Assembly: GCF_022346545.1 (NCBI RefSeq)
Contig: NZ_JAKRNU010000020.1
Location: 1 to 38,271 of the forward strand
Direction: 5' to 3'
Source of the DNA: Sporosarcina sp. ACRSM
Lineage (GTDB): Bacteria; Bacillota; Bacilli; Bacillales_A; Planococcaceae
DNA length: 38,271 nt
Numbering within the stretch: position 1 is the stretch's first letter; each line of letters begins with the position of its first letter. This document shows, piece after piece, positions 14,439 through 22,963 of the stretch. The notes beneath the pieces are model-generated. The model had not been told where the DNA came from. It made no database searches and was given only the letters and a program-made list of their open reading frames with translations. Position numbers and translations under genes: made by a program.

Positions 14439-15287
14439 TCATGTATGTTGTACTATTTCAATTAACTCAAAAAACTTTTTATAGAGTAATCTTGTTATTT
14501 CCCCAGAAGCTCCGTCTTTTATCTTGTTCCCATCCACATATGCAATCGGCATGACTTCATTCGTTGTACTCGTTATGAATACTTCATCTGCCTGCAGTAA
14601 CTCATCAGGTGTAAACTTTTTTTCAATAAATGGGATCTCGAGCATATTCGCAATATTTTTTACCGCCATGCGCGTAATACCAGGCAGGATTTGTTTCGAT
14701 AATGGCGTTGTATAGATGGCATGATCCCTTACCATATACACATTCGAACTGGATCCTTCTGTCACAAAACCATCTTTTACAAGAATTGCCTCATAACCAC
14801 CTACATCTTGTGCATTTTGCTTAGCCAATATATTCGGCAAAAGATTTAATGATTTTATATAACAATTTGCCCAACGCTCATCCTCATGGAAAATGGCAGT
14901 CTTACCGTTTTCACGTATCGCCTCTTCCGTTACACGCATAGGCTTAACCGTTAACGTGATGGAGACTGGAGCAGCTGGAAATAGATGTTGTCTCGGTGAA
15001 ATGCCTCTTGTAATTTGAATATAGACATCACAATCCGCCAAACCCGATTTTTCAATCGATTCAGCAATAAGTTGTTGGATATCCTCATGGGACTGTTCAA
15101 CGTTTAATTTAATGGCTATTGCACTCTTGAATAATCTTTGAACATGTTCTTCCAACATAAAGGGTTTTCCATGGTAGACCCTAATGACTTCATAGACTCC
15201 GTCACCAAATTGATGGCCTCTTTCATCGATTGGAATAACGGGTTTGTCGACCGGTATAAATTCGCCATTCACATAACCAATACTCAT
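14439..15287 (-). CDS. dat: D-amino acid aminotransferase (Dat)
   Basis: A 282-residue class IV PLP enzyme that moves amino groups between D-amino acids (D-Ala with 2-oxoglutarate giving pyruvate and D-Glu). The catalytic Lys145 is in CYIKSLNLLPNI, and the active-site loop carries the RxH pair (SPRQH, residues 97-101) that binds the substrate carboxylate in D-specific enzymes. Phosphate-binding motifs (GSSSNVY, TSTTNEVMP) are present. The ATG follows GGGGAGG with a normal gap. Its place after transporter and regulator genes links imported D-amino acids to central metabolism. Confidence 0.95.
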   Translation of the reverse strand: MSIGYVNGEFIPVDKPVIPIDERGHQFGDGVYEVIRVYHGKPFMLEEHVQRLFKSAIAIKLNVEQSHEDIQQLIAESIEKSGLADCDVYIQITRGISPRQHLFPAAPVSITLTVKPMRVTEEAIRENGKTAIFHEDERWANCYIKSLNLLPNILAKQNAQDVGGYEAILVKDGFVTEGSSSNVYMVRDHAIYTTPLSKQILPGITRMAVKNIANMLEIPFIEKKFTPDELLQADEVFITSTTNEVMPIAYVDGNKIKDGASGEITRLLYKKFFELIEIVQHT

Positions 15288-15341
15288 TACGCATTCCTCC
15301 CCATTGAACGCTACATTCCAAAATTAGTGTATTGAGCCATA

Positions 15342-16361
15342 TTACATCGATTTTTCTACGGATTCAGCACCCGTACGTTTTGTATAATGACTCAGAAATT
15401 CTTCGCCCGTTTCAGATAATTTAGTGCCGCCTCTTCCTTGACGCGCGATGACCAATCCCAGTTCTTGCATAACTTCTAACCGTAACCGTAACTGCTGGGC
15501 AGATAAATCAAAACCAAGGTGCTGTAGTTTCTGCTTGACTGTTGTACGGCCAAACGATTCAAGTTTTCTTTTACCTTCTAGATAAATTGCCAAAATCGCT
15601 AAACTTTCCTCCAAAAAACCATGTTCTTCAATTTTTTTAACCATGGAACTCATTTCTTTTTCCGATAAAGGAACTGCATCTCCAGTTCGATCCTTATCCT
15701 CCATGTCTTCTCGTTTCTGTATCGATGGTTTTTTATAGTGAAAGTTGTATTTTTCATTTAATTTTTCGGCTAATGACAGTTGGGATTTGAAAAAACGCTT
15801 CATTAATATGTTCAGTTCATCGTCATCATTTAAGTGACTCGCTATTTCCAATACCGTATTAAAATCTAATGTCCTAGGTCCAATATCAATGACATTCTTA
15901 AATTGCTTTGGGACAAGCTCTTTTTCTCCAGGCGTAACGATAAGATCGATCTGGGAAGGGATTGGATTAATCGGATCATAAGCAATATATTCTTGCTCAA
16001 AGTGAATGTTTTTAAGAGATATCGCTGTTTCCTCTGCATGTTCAAGTGTGTCGTTAATGACAAGGATTTGTTGATTCTTGGGCAGACTTAAAAACTCTCT
16101 TGTACCTGCTATATTGACTTCTCGTTTTGCAACAATGATTGGACATGACGCCGGGATGAAGGGCCGTGTAATCCCCTTTAAGATTTCTTTTGAAAGAATG
16201 ACGATATCTCCTTCCCCAATGACATCCATCGTCAACTCTTGTAAAGTGATCGCTAATACATCTATTTTGTCTCCAAGAATATCTACTAATTGGTACGCTG
16301 CAATATTTAAATAAGCTTCTTGTATCGCTATAACATGAAGTTTACGTTTAGAATGAACCAT
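15342..16361 (-). CDS. Orphan regulator: sigma-54-activator-type sensor domain plus winged helix, no AAA+ domain
   Basis: A 339-residue protein starting one base after the DppF stop. Residues 1-180 match the sensor layout of a group of Firmicutes sigma-54 activators: an early receptor-like alpha/beta fold, CPIIVAKREVN near 86-96, LLVIND-like QILVINDTLEHAEE near 114-127 and the closing VIDIGPRTLDFNTVLEI near 175-191 (recognised from memory, not searched). The C-terminal third (about 238-330) is a winged helix: TVKQKLQHLGFDLSAQQ then LRLRLEVMQELGLVIARQGRG. There is no Walker A, no GAFTGA and no Fis-type helix-turn-helix. It would therefore act as a direct DNA-binding regulator. Its effector, perhaps a peptide or D-amino acid, is unknown. 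Confidence 0.65.
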   Translation of the reverse strand: MVHSKRKLHVIAIQEAYLNIAAYQLVDILGDKIDVLAITLQELTMDVIGEGDIVILSKEILKGITRPFIPASCPIIVAKREVNIAGTREFLSLPKNQQILVINDTLEHAEETAISLKNIHFEQEYIAYDPINPIPSQIDLIVTPGEKELVPKQFKNVIDIGPRTLDFNTVLEIASHLNDDDELNILMKRFFKSQLSLAEKLNEKYNFHYKKPSIQKREDMEDKDRTGDAVPLSEKEMSSMVKKIEEHGFLEESLAILAIYLEGKRKLESFGRTTVKQKLQHLGFDLSAQQLRLRLEVMQELGLVIARQGRGGTKLSETGEEFLSHYTKRTGAESVEKSM

Positions 16362-16362
16362 A

Positions 16363-17343
16363 TTATTCCTTCTGCAACTCCTCTGCGTAATGACACGCTA
16401 CAAAATGTCCATCCCTTAACTCCTTAAATTCCGGTACCTGCTCTTTGCATAATGATTGTGCAAAAGGACAACGCGTGTGGAATGTGCAACCAGAAGGAGG
16501 ATTAGCAGGGCTCGGGATATCTCCCTTCAACAGAATTCTTTCTCTTTTTAAAGTGGGATCTGGAATTGGAACTGCACTTAATAATGCCTTCGTATAAGGG
16601 TGCAACGGACCTTGGAACAATTCGTCCCTATCCGCTAACTCAACCAATCTCCCTAAATACATAACCCCTACCCGATCAGAAATATGTTCAACCACGCTTA
16701 AATCATGGGCAATAAAAACATATGTCAACTTATACTGTTCTTGTAAATCTTTTAGTAAGTTTAGAATTTGAGATTGTATCGAAACATCCAACGCCGAAAC
16801 CGGTTCGTCTGCAATGATCAATTTCGGATGTACTGCCAGCGCCCTTGCGATACCAATCCTTTGACGTTGACCTCCACTAAATTCATGAGGATAACGATCC
16901 GCATGATATTTATTGAGACCGACAACTTCCAGTAATTCAGCAATTCGTTCTGCCCGCTTTTCTTTTTCGAAGTTATGTACAATAAGGGGTTCTTCAATGA
17001 TCTCCTTTACCGTCAGTCGGGGGTTCAGCGATGCGTATGGATCTTGGAACACCATTTGAAACTCTTTCCGATAAGGACGAATCTCGTCATCATTTAAATG
17101 CGTAATATCTTTTCCTTCGAAAATAATCTTACCTTCTGTGGCTTCTAATAACTTCATCAATACTCTGCCAGTTGTTGACTTTCCACAACCACTCTCGCCA
17201 ACGATACTTAACGTTTCCCCTTCTTTTACTGCGAATGAAACGCCATCAACCGCTTTTACATAGTCCTGCTTTTTACTGAACAACTTTCTCTGCAACGGAA
17301 AATATTTTTTAACGTTGTGCACTTCCAACAAGTTCTGGCTCAT
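16363..17343 (-). CDS. Peptide ABC transporter ATPase, OppF/DppF type
   Basis: ATPase of the peptide importer, 326 residues, energising uptake through the GsiC/GsiD-like permeases. Walker A is GESGCGKST, the signature LSGGQ appears in HEFSGGQRQRIGIARAL, Walker B is LIIADEPVSALD, and the C-terminal oligopeptide-type tail holds the Cys cluster (CTFHTRCPFA and LCKEQ) typical of OppF/DppF. The ATG 17343-17341 follows AGGAGGTG, giving a 35-base overlap with the OppD/DppD gene; the longer 377-residue frame has a non-family N terminus. Confidence 0.92.
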   Translation of the reverse strand: MSQNLLEVHNVKKYFPLQRKLFSKKQDYVKAVDGVSFAVKEGETLSIVGESGCGKSTTGRVLMKLLEATEGKIIFEGKDITHLNDDEIRPYRKEFQMVFQDPYASLNPRLTVKEIIEEPLIVHNFEKEKRAERIAELLEVVGLNKYHADRYPHEFSGGQRQRIGIARALAVHPKLIIADEPVSALDVSIQSQILNLLKDLQEQYKLTYVFIAHDLSVVEHISDRVGVMYLGRLVELADRDELFQGPLHPYTKALLSAVPIPDPTLKRERILLKGDIPSPANPPSGCTFHTRCPFAQSLCKEQVPEFKELRDGHFVACHYAEELQKE

Positions 17344-18322
17344 CGTTCGGCACCTCCTCATGCAACCAGCATCGAACAGAATGCTTTGTAGAAACTTCTT
17401 TGTAAGCCGGTTCTTTTTCCCAACAAACCTCCATTGCCAATGGGCATCGAGGTGCAAATTTACATCCTTCAGGCATTCGCGTTGGAATTGGAACATTACC
17501 TGGAATCGATTGCAAGCGATCCACTCTTTCTCCCATTTTAGGAATCGAAGCTAATAGCCCTTGTGTGTAAGGGTGTTTCGGATTTGAAAAAATAGAGTAG
17601 ACATCACTTTCTTCCACTGCACGACCTGCGTACATCACGACGACACGATCACACATTTCCGCAACGACACCCAAATCATGCGTGATAAGCAATATAGCCG
17701 TTTCCGCCGTTTTACTCAAATTCCGCATCAAATCCAGTATTTGTGCTTGGATGGTCACATCAAGTGCTGTTGTCGGTTCATCGGCAATTAAAATCTTTGG
17801 GTTACAAGCCATAGCCATTGCAATCATTACACGTTGGCGCATACCACCTGAAAGTTGGTGTGGAAATTCATCGACAATCGTATCCGGCCTTGAGATACCG
17901 ACCGCTTTCAACATTTCAATCGCCCGTGCTCTGGCTTCTTTCTTACCGAATTTCAAATGCAATCGGATAGCCTCTTCCAGTTGACGCCCAATTTTGAAAA
18001 CTGGATTTAAAGAAGTCATAGGTTCCTGGAAAATCATCGCAATGTCATTTCCACGAATTTCTCGCATCTGACTTTCGCTTACTTTAACCAAGTCTTGCCC
18101 ATCATAGAGAATTTCCCCACCGGCGATTTGCCCCGGTGTATCTTTCAATAAGCGCATAATCGACAAGGATGTCACACTTTTTCCACTACCGGATTCTCCA
18201 ACAATCCCAAGCGTTTCGCCTTTTGAAACGGCAAATGAAACCCCATCCACAGCTTTTACAACGCCAGCATCACTTTTAAAATGCGTTTGTAAGTTATTTA
18301 CTTTCAACAATGGATTACCCAT
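17309..18322 (-). CDS. Peptide ABC transporter ATPase, OppD/DppD type
   Basis: The second ATPase of the importer, 337 residues. Walker A reads GESGSGKS, signature QLSGGMRQR, Walker B LLIADEPTTALD-like (KILIADEPTTALD), and the conserved C-terminal Cys motif CKFAPRCPLAMEVC marks the Opp/Dpp type. The ATG 18322-18320 has AAAGGAG 8 bases upstream; the in-frame GTG two codons earlier is only 2 bases from it. E. coli Gsi uses one fused ATPase (GsiA) where this cluster has two. Confidence 0.92.
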   Translation of the reverse strand: MGNPLLKVNNLQTHFKSDAGVVKAVDGVSFAVSKGETLGIVGESGSGKSVTSLSIMRLLKDTPGQIAGGEILYDGQDLVKVSESQMREIRGNDIAMIFQEPMTSLNPVFKIGRQLEEAIRLHLKFGKKEARARAIEMLKAVGISRPDTIVDEFPHQLSGGMRQRVMIAMAMACNPKILIADEPTTALDVTIQAQILDLMRNLSKTAETAILLITHDLGVVAEMCDRVVVMYAGRAVEESDVYSIFSNPKHPYTQGLLASIPKMGERVDRLQSIPGNVPIPTRMPEGCKFAPRCPLAMEVCWEKEPAYKEVSTKHSVRCWLHEEVPNDEPELVGSAQR

Positions 18323-18346
18323 AAACACGACTCCTTTCCCCTATTA

Positions 18347-19252
18347 TCAATCTTTTATTTTTGGATCGAGTGCATCGCGCAATCCGTCACCTAATAAGTT
18401 AAATACGAGTACGGTAAAAAATATCGCAAGCCCTGGAAATAGGGTAACATGTGGCGCTATATTCAAATAGTCCCGACCACCACTTAACATGGCTCCCCAT
18501 TCAGGCGAAGGTGGTTGCGCCCCCAGCCCTAAGAAACTCAAACTGGCAGCTGTTAAAATGGCCGAGCCAATTCGCATTGTAAAATAAACGATAATACTAG
18601 AAATGGTACCTGGGAAAATATGCTTCCAAATGATACGTCGCGGTTGCGCACCAATCGATTTTGTCGCCTCCACATATAAGGTCGATTTCACAGCTAATGT
18701 TGAACTTCTAACAATCCGGGCAAACACCGGAATACTGAAAATCGCAACTGCAACGATGACGTTACCAAGACCAGGTCCTAAAATTGCGATAATACCAATT
18801 GCCAATAGTATACCAGGAAAAGCGAGTAAGACATCACAAATCCGCATGATGATCCGGTCAATCCACTTTCCATAGTAACCTGCTAACAACCCCAAAACCG
18901 TCCCACCGACGGCACCAAGTAAAACAGAAGACAAGCCAACAAATAAGGAAATTTGTGTCCCAGCAATAATCCGGCTGAAAATATCCCTACCATAGGCGTC
19001 CGTACCTGCCCAATGCTTGGCTGATGGACCTGAAAGAACATTTTCATAATCCGGTTCCGCAATGTCGTAAGGTGCAATAAATGGACCGACGACAGCAAGT
19101 ATCATAAGGAACAGCACTAAAAAGAATGAGATAAACGCAAGTTTTTGTTTTTTGAACTTCCTCCAAAACTCAGAAAAAGGTGTTCGCGTCTTCATCTGTT
19201 CCGACGTCATTTGCATATACGCTTCTTTTTTGGACAGCTTTATTTCAACCAC
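18347..19252 (-). CDS. gsiD: Peptide ABC transporter permease, GsiD/DppC type
   Basis: A 301-residue inner-membrane permease. After a basic N-terminal leader come six membrane segments; the ATPase-contacting loop with EATKSIGAQPRRIIWKHIFPG (about 206-226) matches the EAA motif. The order and similarity follow GsiD of the glutathione/peptide importer. GTG 19252-19250 has GGAGGG 6-7 bases upstream. The gene lies 94 bases (13 nt gap to the GsiC stop) downstream of gsiC in one operon. Confidence 0.9.
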   Translation of the reverse strand: MVEIKLSKKEAYMQMTSEQMKTRTPFSEFWRKFKKQKLAFISFFLVLFLMILAVVGPFIAPYDIAEPDYENVLSGPSAKHWAGTDAYGRDIFSRIIAGTQISLFVGLSSVLLGAVGGTVLGLLAGYYGKWIDRIIMRICDVLLAFPGILLAIGIIAILGPGLGNVIVAVAIFSIPVFARIVRSSTLAVKSTLYVEATKSIGAQPRRIIWKHIFPGTISSIIVYFTMRIGSAILTAASLSFLGLGAQPPSPEWGAMLSGGRDYLNIAPHVTLFPGLAIFFTVLVFNLLGDGLRDALDPKIKD

Positions 19253-19264
19253 TTTGGTCCCTCC

Positions 19265-20185
19265 TTACTCATATCGGATCTGTGGATTTAGCACACCATA
19301 TAACAGATCAACGATTAAATTTATTAAAATGAATTCTAAAGCAAAAATAAGCATCTCAGCTTGAATGACGGGATAATCCCGATAAGCCACTGAGTCGATG
19401 AGTAGTTTTCCTAAACCAGGCCAGCTGAATACGGTTTCAATAACAACAGATCCACCGAGTAAAAAACCAAATTGTAAGCCCGTCATCGTCACAACTGGGA
19501 TCATCGCATTTCTTAAACCGTGTCCCCAAATAACGCTATGCTCATTTAACCCTTTCGATCTACCTGTACGAATATAATCTTCTTTCAATACATCCATTAA
19601 AGATGATCTTGTAAAGCGAGCAACGACCGCTGCAACACCGGTTCCAAGCGTAAAGGACGGAAGAATATAGCTTTTCCATGACTCCATTCCCCCGGTCGGG
19701 AACCAGCCAAGCGTGACGGCAAATAACTGAATGAGCATCAGTCCGAGCCAAAATGATGGCAAAGACAAACCTGAAACAGCACCAAACATCCCTAAATAAT
19801 CTTGCCACTTATTTCTTTTGGTTGCGGAAACTACCCCAATGATCAATCCGACAACGACTGCCCAAACCATACTCCATACAGTTAACCAAAAAGTCGGCAT
19901 AAAACGTTCGCCTATTTCCTCCGTAACCGGTCGTTTCGTCTTCAGTGATGTTCCTAAATCCCCTTGGAATAGATTGGTCATGTATGTAATGTATTGCTCA
20001 TGCATTGGCTTATCCAAACCTAATTCTTTTCTCACTAGTTCCACGTCTTCAAGCGTTGCATCTTCTCCTGCAACGAGACGAGCTGGGTCACCAGGTATCA
20101 TATGGACGAAAAGAAAGATGAGGATGGAGACCAATAACAAAATTGGTATGATCTCTAGTAGTCTCTTCACGAGAAAGCGAAGCAT
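19265..20185 (-). CDS. gsiC: Peptide ABC transporter permease, GsiC/DppB type
   Basis: A 306-residue permease with six membrane segments and the EAA loop (EDYIRTGRSKGLNEHSVIWGHGLRNAMIPVVTM). The sequence follows E. coli GsiC closely along its length as I remember it, with HMIPGDPARLVAGE near the N terminus, LPSFTLGTGVAAVVARFTRSS and GLQFGFLLGGSVVIETVFSWPGLGKLLIDSVAYRDYPVIQAE. The start ATG 20185-20183 has GGAGGG 6 bases upstream; the ATG two codons earlier abuts it. A hairpin precedes it. Confidence 0.92.
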   Translation of the reverse strand: MLRFLVKRLLEIIPILLLVSILIFLFVHMIPGDPARLVAGEDATLEDVELVRKELGLDKPMHEQYITYMTNLFQGDLGTSLKTKRPVTEEIGERFMPTFWLTVWSMVWAVVVGLIIGVVSATKRNKWQDYLGMFGAVSGLSLPSFWLGLMLIQLFAVTLGWFPTGGMESWKSYILPSFTLGTGVAAVVARFTRSSLMDVLKEDYIRTGRSKGLNEHSVIWGHGLRNAMIPVVTMTGLQFGFLLGGSVVIETVFSWPGLGKLLIDSVAYRDYPVIQAEMLIFALEFILINLIVDLLYGVLNPQIRYE

Positions 20186-20206
20186 TGTCATCCCTCCAAG
20201 TTGGTG

Positions 20207-20240
20207 AAAAATAGAGCGCTATATGTTGAATATAGCGCTC
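20207..20240 (-). terminator. Intra-operon attenuator hairpin after the binding-protein gene
   Basis: A perfect 11-bp stem (GAGCGCTATAT, 20214-20224, with ATATAGCGCTC, 20230-20240) is followed on the minus strand by TATTTTTC. Partial termination or 3' stabilisation would give more binding protein than permease, a common arrangement in importer operons. Confidence 0.7.
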
Positions 20241-20250
20241 ATTCAAATGT

Positions 20251-21849
20251 TTATTCGACGATTTCAATTTCTGAAACACTTAGGGAGCCGTCCGGTAACA
20301 GATAAACTCCTTGTAAGTAGTTTTTCTTACCTGCCAATGTATTATCTGTTGATAAGAAAGCCCATGGCGCATCTTCCCATATGATATTTTGTGCTTCTTC
20401 ATACGCTTGTCCACGTTTTTCCAAGTCCGCAGTTTGTAAGGCTGCTAGGATTGATTCATCCACTTTCGGATTGTCGTAATACGCTACGTTATAAGAGAAT
20501 GGAGGGTAAGCTTCTGTTCCACCAAGAAGTGGACGCATCCCCCAATCCGCATCTCCTGTAGATGGTGACCATCCGGCATAATACAATTCAATTTCAGCAT
20601 CCTCTGCATTTTGAACGGACCAAATTCTATCAGACAACGTACCCGCTTCCATCGGTACCACTTCTACTTCTACATTGATCTGCGCTAATTGTTGTTGCAA
20701 AAATTCCATTGCTTTGATTGCGCTGGAATTGTTACCGCCCCACAGTTTTGTTTTAAAGCCATTTTCATATCCAGCCTCTTTTAACAAGCTTTTTGCTTTT
20801 TCAAGATCGAATGCATATGCATCCTGTTTCGCATAAAACTGTACATCAGGCGCAATAACGGAATCCAGTACATTACCCTGGTTGTTCATCACAACTTTAA
20901 TAAATGCTTCTTTGTTGATGGCATGATTTAATGCTTGTCTAACGCGCACATCATCATATGGTTTTTTCAGTGTATTCATCGCCATGTAACGAACAATAAT
21001 AGAAGGGTTACTTTCCACTTCAATACCATTTTTCCCATTAATGTTTTCCACTTGTTCTGTTGGAACCGGGTAAATGAAGTCCGCTTCACCTGTTTGAAGC
21101 ATCGCAATTCTCGATCCGTTTTCCGCTACCGGTTTGAAAGTAATTTTATCTACCTTCGGGAATCCCTCCAACCAGTAGTCTTCGTTTTTAACAATTTCTA
21201 GCCCTTCACTCGGTTTCCATTCCACAAATTTAAATGGACCTGTTCCTACTGGATTTCTCGCAACGTCATTACCAAACTCCTCTAACGCTTTCGGACTATG
21301 GATTAATCCCGCCGGGTGAGCGAATGTATTGATCATCGCTCCGAATGGCTCTGATAACGTAAACTTCACTTCGTATTCATCAATCACTTCCGTTTTTTCA
21401 ATCAGGCTATAAAGGCTATGTCTCTTCAATCCACTTTCAGGATCTGCAAGTCGATCGAAATTCACTTTTACTGCTTCTGCATTAAAAGGTGTTCCGTCAT
21501 GAAAGGTTACATTTTGACGTAACTTAAAGGTGAATTCCGTCGCATCATCATTGGCTAAATATTCTTCCGCCAAAACTGGAATGACGTTCATGTTTTTGTC
21601 AAATCCAACAAGCCCTTCAAGCATTGTCTTTTGAACAGATCCGGATAACGTATCATTGGTGTCATGCGGATCCATTCCTGTGAAGTTATCTTGCACTGCA
21701 ATGACAATGTCTTTGCCTTCTTTTTTCGCTTTTTCTGTTTCTTTAGCCGAGTCTTTGCCATCGCTATCATTTGAAGCGCTTGAACAGCCCGCTAAAATGA
21801 GAACCATCGATAACGCTAGTAAAGATAGTACACTTAACGCTTTCTTCAT
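20251..21849 (-). CDS. gsiB: Peptide/glutathione-type solute-binding lipoprotein (GsiB-like)
   Basis: The extracytoplasmic receptor of the importer, 532 residues. The N terminus is a lipoprotein signal (lipobox LAGC, Cys22). The mature part is an SBP type 5 protein: IAVQDNFTGMDPHDTNDTLS near 52-71, GTGPFKFVEW mid-protein and a conserved YYAGWSPSTGDADWGMRPLL block, all very close to E. coli GsiB from memory. The ATG 21849-21847 follows AAAGGGGAG; the longer 546-residue frame has no lipobox-compatible start. Its ligand is likely a short peptide or glutathione-like compound; the neighbours suggest peptides with D or isoaspartyl residues. Confidence 0.92.
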   Translation of the reverse strand: MKKALSVLSLLALSMVLILAGCSSASNDSDGKDSAKETEKAKKEGKDIVIAVQDNFTGMDPHDTNDTLSGSVQKTMLEGLVGFDKNMNVIPVLAEEYLANDDATEFTFKLRQNVTFHDGTPFNAEAVKVNFDRLADPESGLKRHSLYSLIEKTEVIDEYEVKFTLSEPFGAMINTFAHPAGLIHSPKALEEFGNDVARNPVGTGPFKFVEWKPSEGLEIVKNEDYWLEGFPKVDKITFKPVAENGSRIAMLQTGEADFIYPVPTEQVENINGKNGIEVESNPSIIVRYMAMNTLKKPYDDVRVRQALNHAINKEAFIKVVMNNQGNVLDSVIAPDVQFYAKQDAYAFDLEKAKSLLKEAGYENGFKTKLWGGNNSSAIKAMEFLQQQLAQINVEVEVVPMEAGTLSDRIWSVQNAEDAEIELYYAGWSPSTGDADWGMRPLLGGTEAYPPFSYNVAYYDNPKVDESILAALQTADLEKRGQAYEEAQNIIWEDAPWAFLSTDNTLAGKKNYLQGVYLLPDGSLSVSEIEIVE

Positions 21850-21890
21850 CCCTAACTCCCCTTTGCTTTCTTGTTTTATGAAAATATGCA

Positions 21891-22901
21891 TTACGCATTT
21901 TTCAACGAAAAAGTTGGACGTAATTGCCCAATGACTTCTTGTCTTGCATTTTTCAAACTTGGATAATGATAGTCTTGTAAAAGCTCAAGTTGTCTTTCCG
22001 TTAATAAGTTCAGCTGTTTTAACACTTCAACCGCAACAGGCGATGTAGCTCGGGCATTTCCATCTTCAATCTTGATAGCAATTCCGATACCGGTTTCTTT
22101 ATCACCAATACAGTAAACGCCCTCCGCTCCAACTTTTCCGAACATACGGCCATCTTCAACGCGCATAAAGTCTGTACAGAAACGGTCTGTGCCCCCGACC
22201 ATTTCCGGTGCAGCCATCATCGCAGCGGTAACTTGTTCAATGGCTTTTTTTCTGTTTTCCGGAAGGGTTTCCGGATTCGCCATTTTCGCAAAACTTAATG
22301 CAAGGTTTCTCAAAGGGATTCCGTGAACGGGAACTCCACAACCATCAATACCGATTTCAATTTCGTTAATGGGTATTTCAGAGAGATTGCTGATAACTTC
22401 TAAAATCCTTTTTTGAACGGGATGGTCGATCTGATAATAATCTTCCAAACTCTCTTCCATGAATTTTGCCGTTGCAAGCATGCCGCTGTGTTTACCGGAA
22501 CAATTATTGAATTCCGGTGTAACTTCTTTACCTTCCTTCATCAACTTCTCATAAGCTTCTTGCCAACGTGGAGGATGTGTGCCGCATTTCAAACTGTCTG
22601 TTGTTAAACCTAATCGACTCAAAATCGCCAATACTCGGTCAGTATGTTGCGCTTCTCCACTGTGCGATGCACAAGCTAGCGAAAGGTCGGCTTGATCATA
22701 TTGGTAAAAATCGGCAGCTCCAGTTTCAACAATTGGAACCGCTTGCAAAGGTTTCATCGACGATCGCGCAAACGTTACTCGATTCGGATCGCCATTGTAG
22801 TAGAGTAGTTTTCCTTCACTATTCACAATAGCAATATGCCCTAAGTGTGTACTTTCAATAATGCTGCCTCTTATTACGTCTACTAACTGTTCTTCCCCCA
22901 T
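21891..22901 (-). CDS. Asparaginase of the Rhizobium etli (AnsA/ReAV) type
   Basis: A 336-residue hydrolase of the family of R. etli ReAIV/ReAV, unrelated in fold to the usual bacterial asparaginases. The catalytic Ser-x-x-Lys motif is visible as SSMK at 47-50 (FARSSMKPLQ), with further signatures NNCSGKHSGMLATA near 132-145 and GIDGCGVPVHGIPLRNLALSFA near 184-205. It cleaves Asn to Asp and ammonia. ATG 22901-22899 follows GAGGTG by 5 bases. It is the promoter-proximal gene of the peptide cluster, in the position where E. coli has iaaA (isoaspartyl peptidase/asparaginase) before gsiABCD. Confidence 0.9.
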   Translation of the reverse strand: MGEEQLVDVIRGSIIESTHLGHIAIVNSEGKLLYYNGDPNRVTFARSSMKPLQAVPIVETGAADFYQYDQADLSLACASHSGEAQHTDRVLAILSRLGLTTDSLKCGTHPPRWQEAYEKLMKEGKEVTPEFNNCSGKHSGMLATAKFMEESLEDYYQIDHPVQKRILEVISNLSEIPINEIEIGIDGCGVPVHGIPLRNLALSFAKMANPETLPENRKKAIEQVTAAMMAAPEMVGGTDRFCTDFMRVEDGRMFGKVGAEGVYCIGDKETGIGIAIKIEDGNARATSPVAVEVLKQLNLLTERQLELLQDYHYPSLKNARQEVIGQLRPTFSLKNA

Positions 22902-22934
22902 GATTACACCTCATATTATCTTTAATTTCTAATA

Positions 22935-22963
22935 ACATTAACCCATAATCCAACATATTACAA
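22935..22963 (-). promoter_or_regulatory. Sigma-A promoter candidate of the peptide cluster
   Basis: TTGTAA (22963-22958), a 17-base spacer and TAATGT (22940-22935) on the minus strand, about 35 bases upstream of the asparaginase start. Confidence 0.5.

Noticed and set aside
14395..14440. 18-codon ORF overlapping the dat stop codon (ATGA)
   Set aside because: No clear ribosome site; it ends inside the terminator hairpin. Probably chance.
17344..17496. 51-codon extension of the OppF/DppF ATPase
   Set aside because: The family starts near MSQNLLEV; the extension lies in the previous ATPase's coding sequence, and AGGAGGTG points to 17343.
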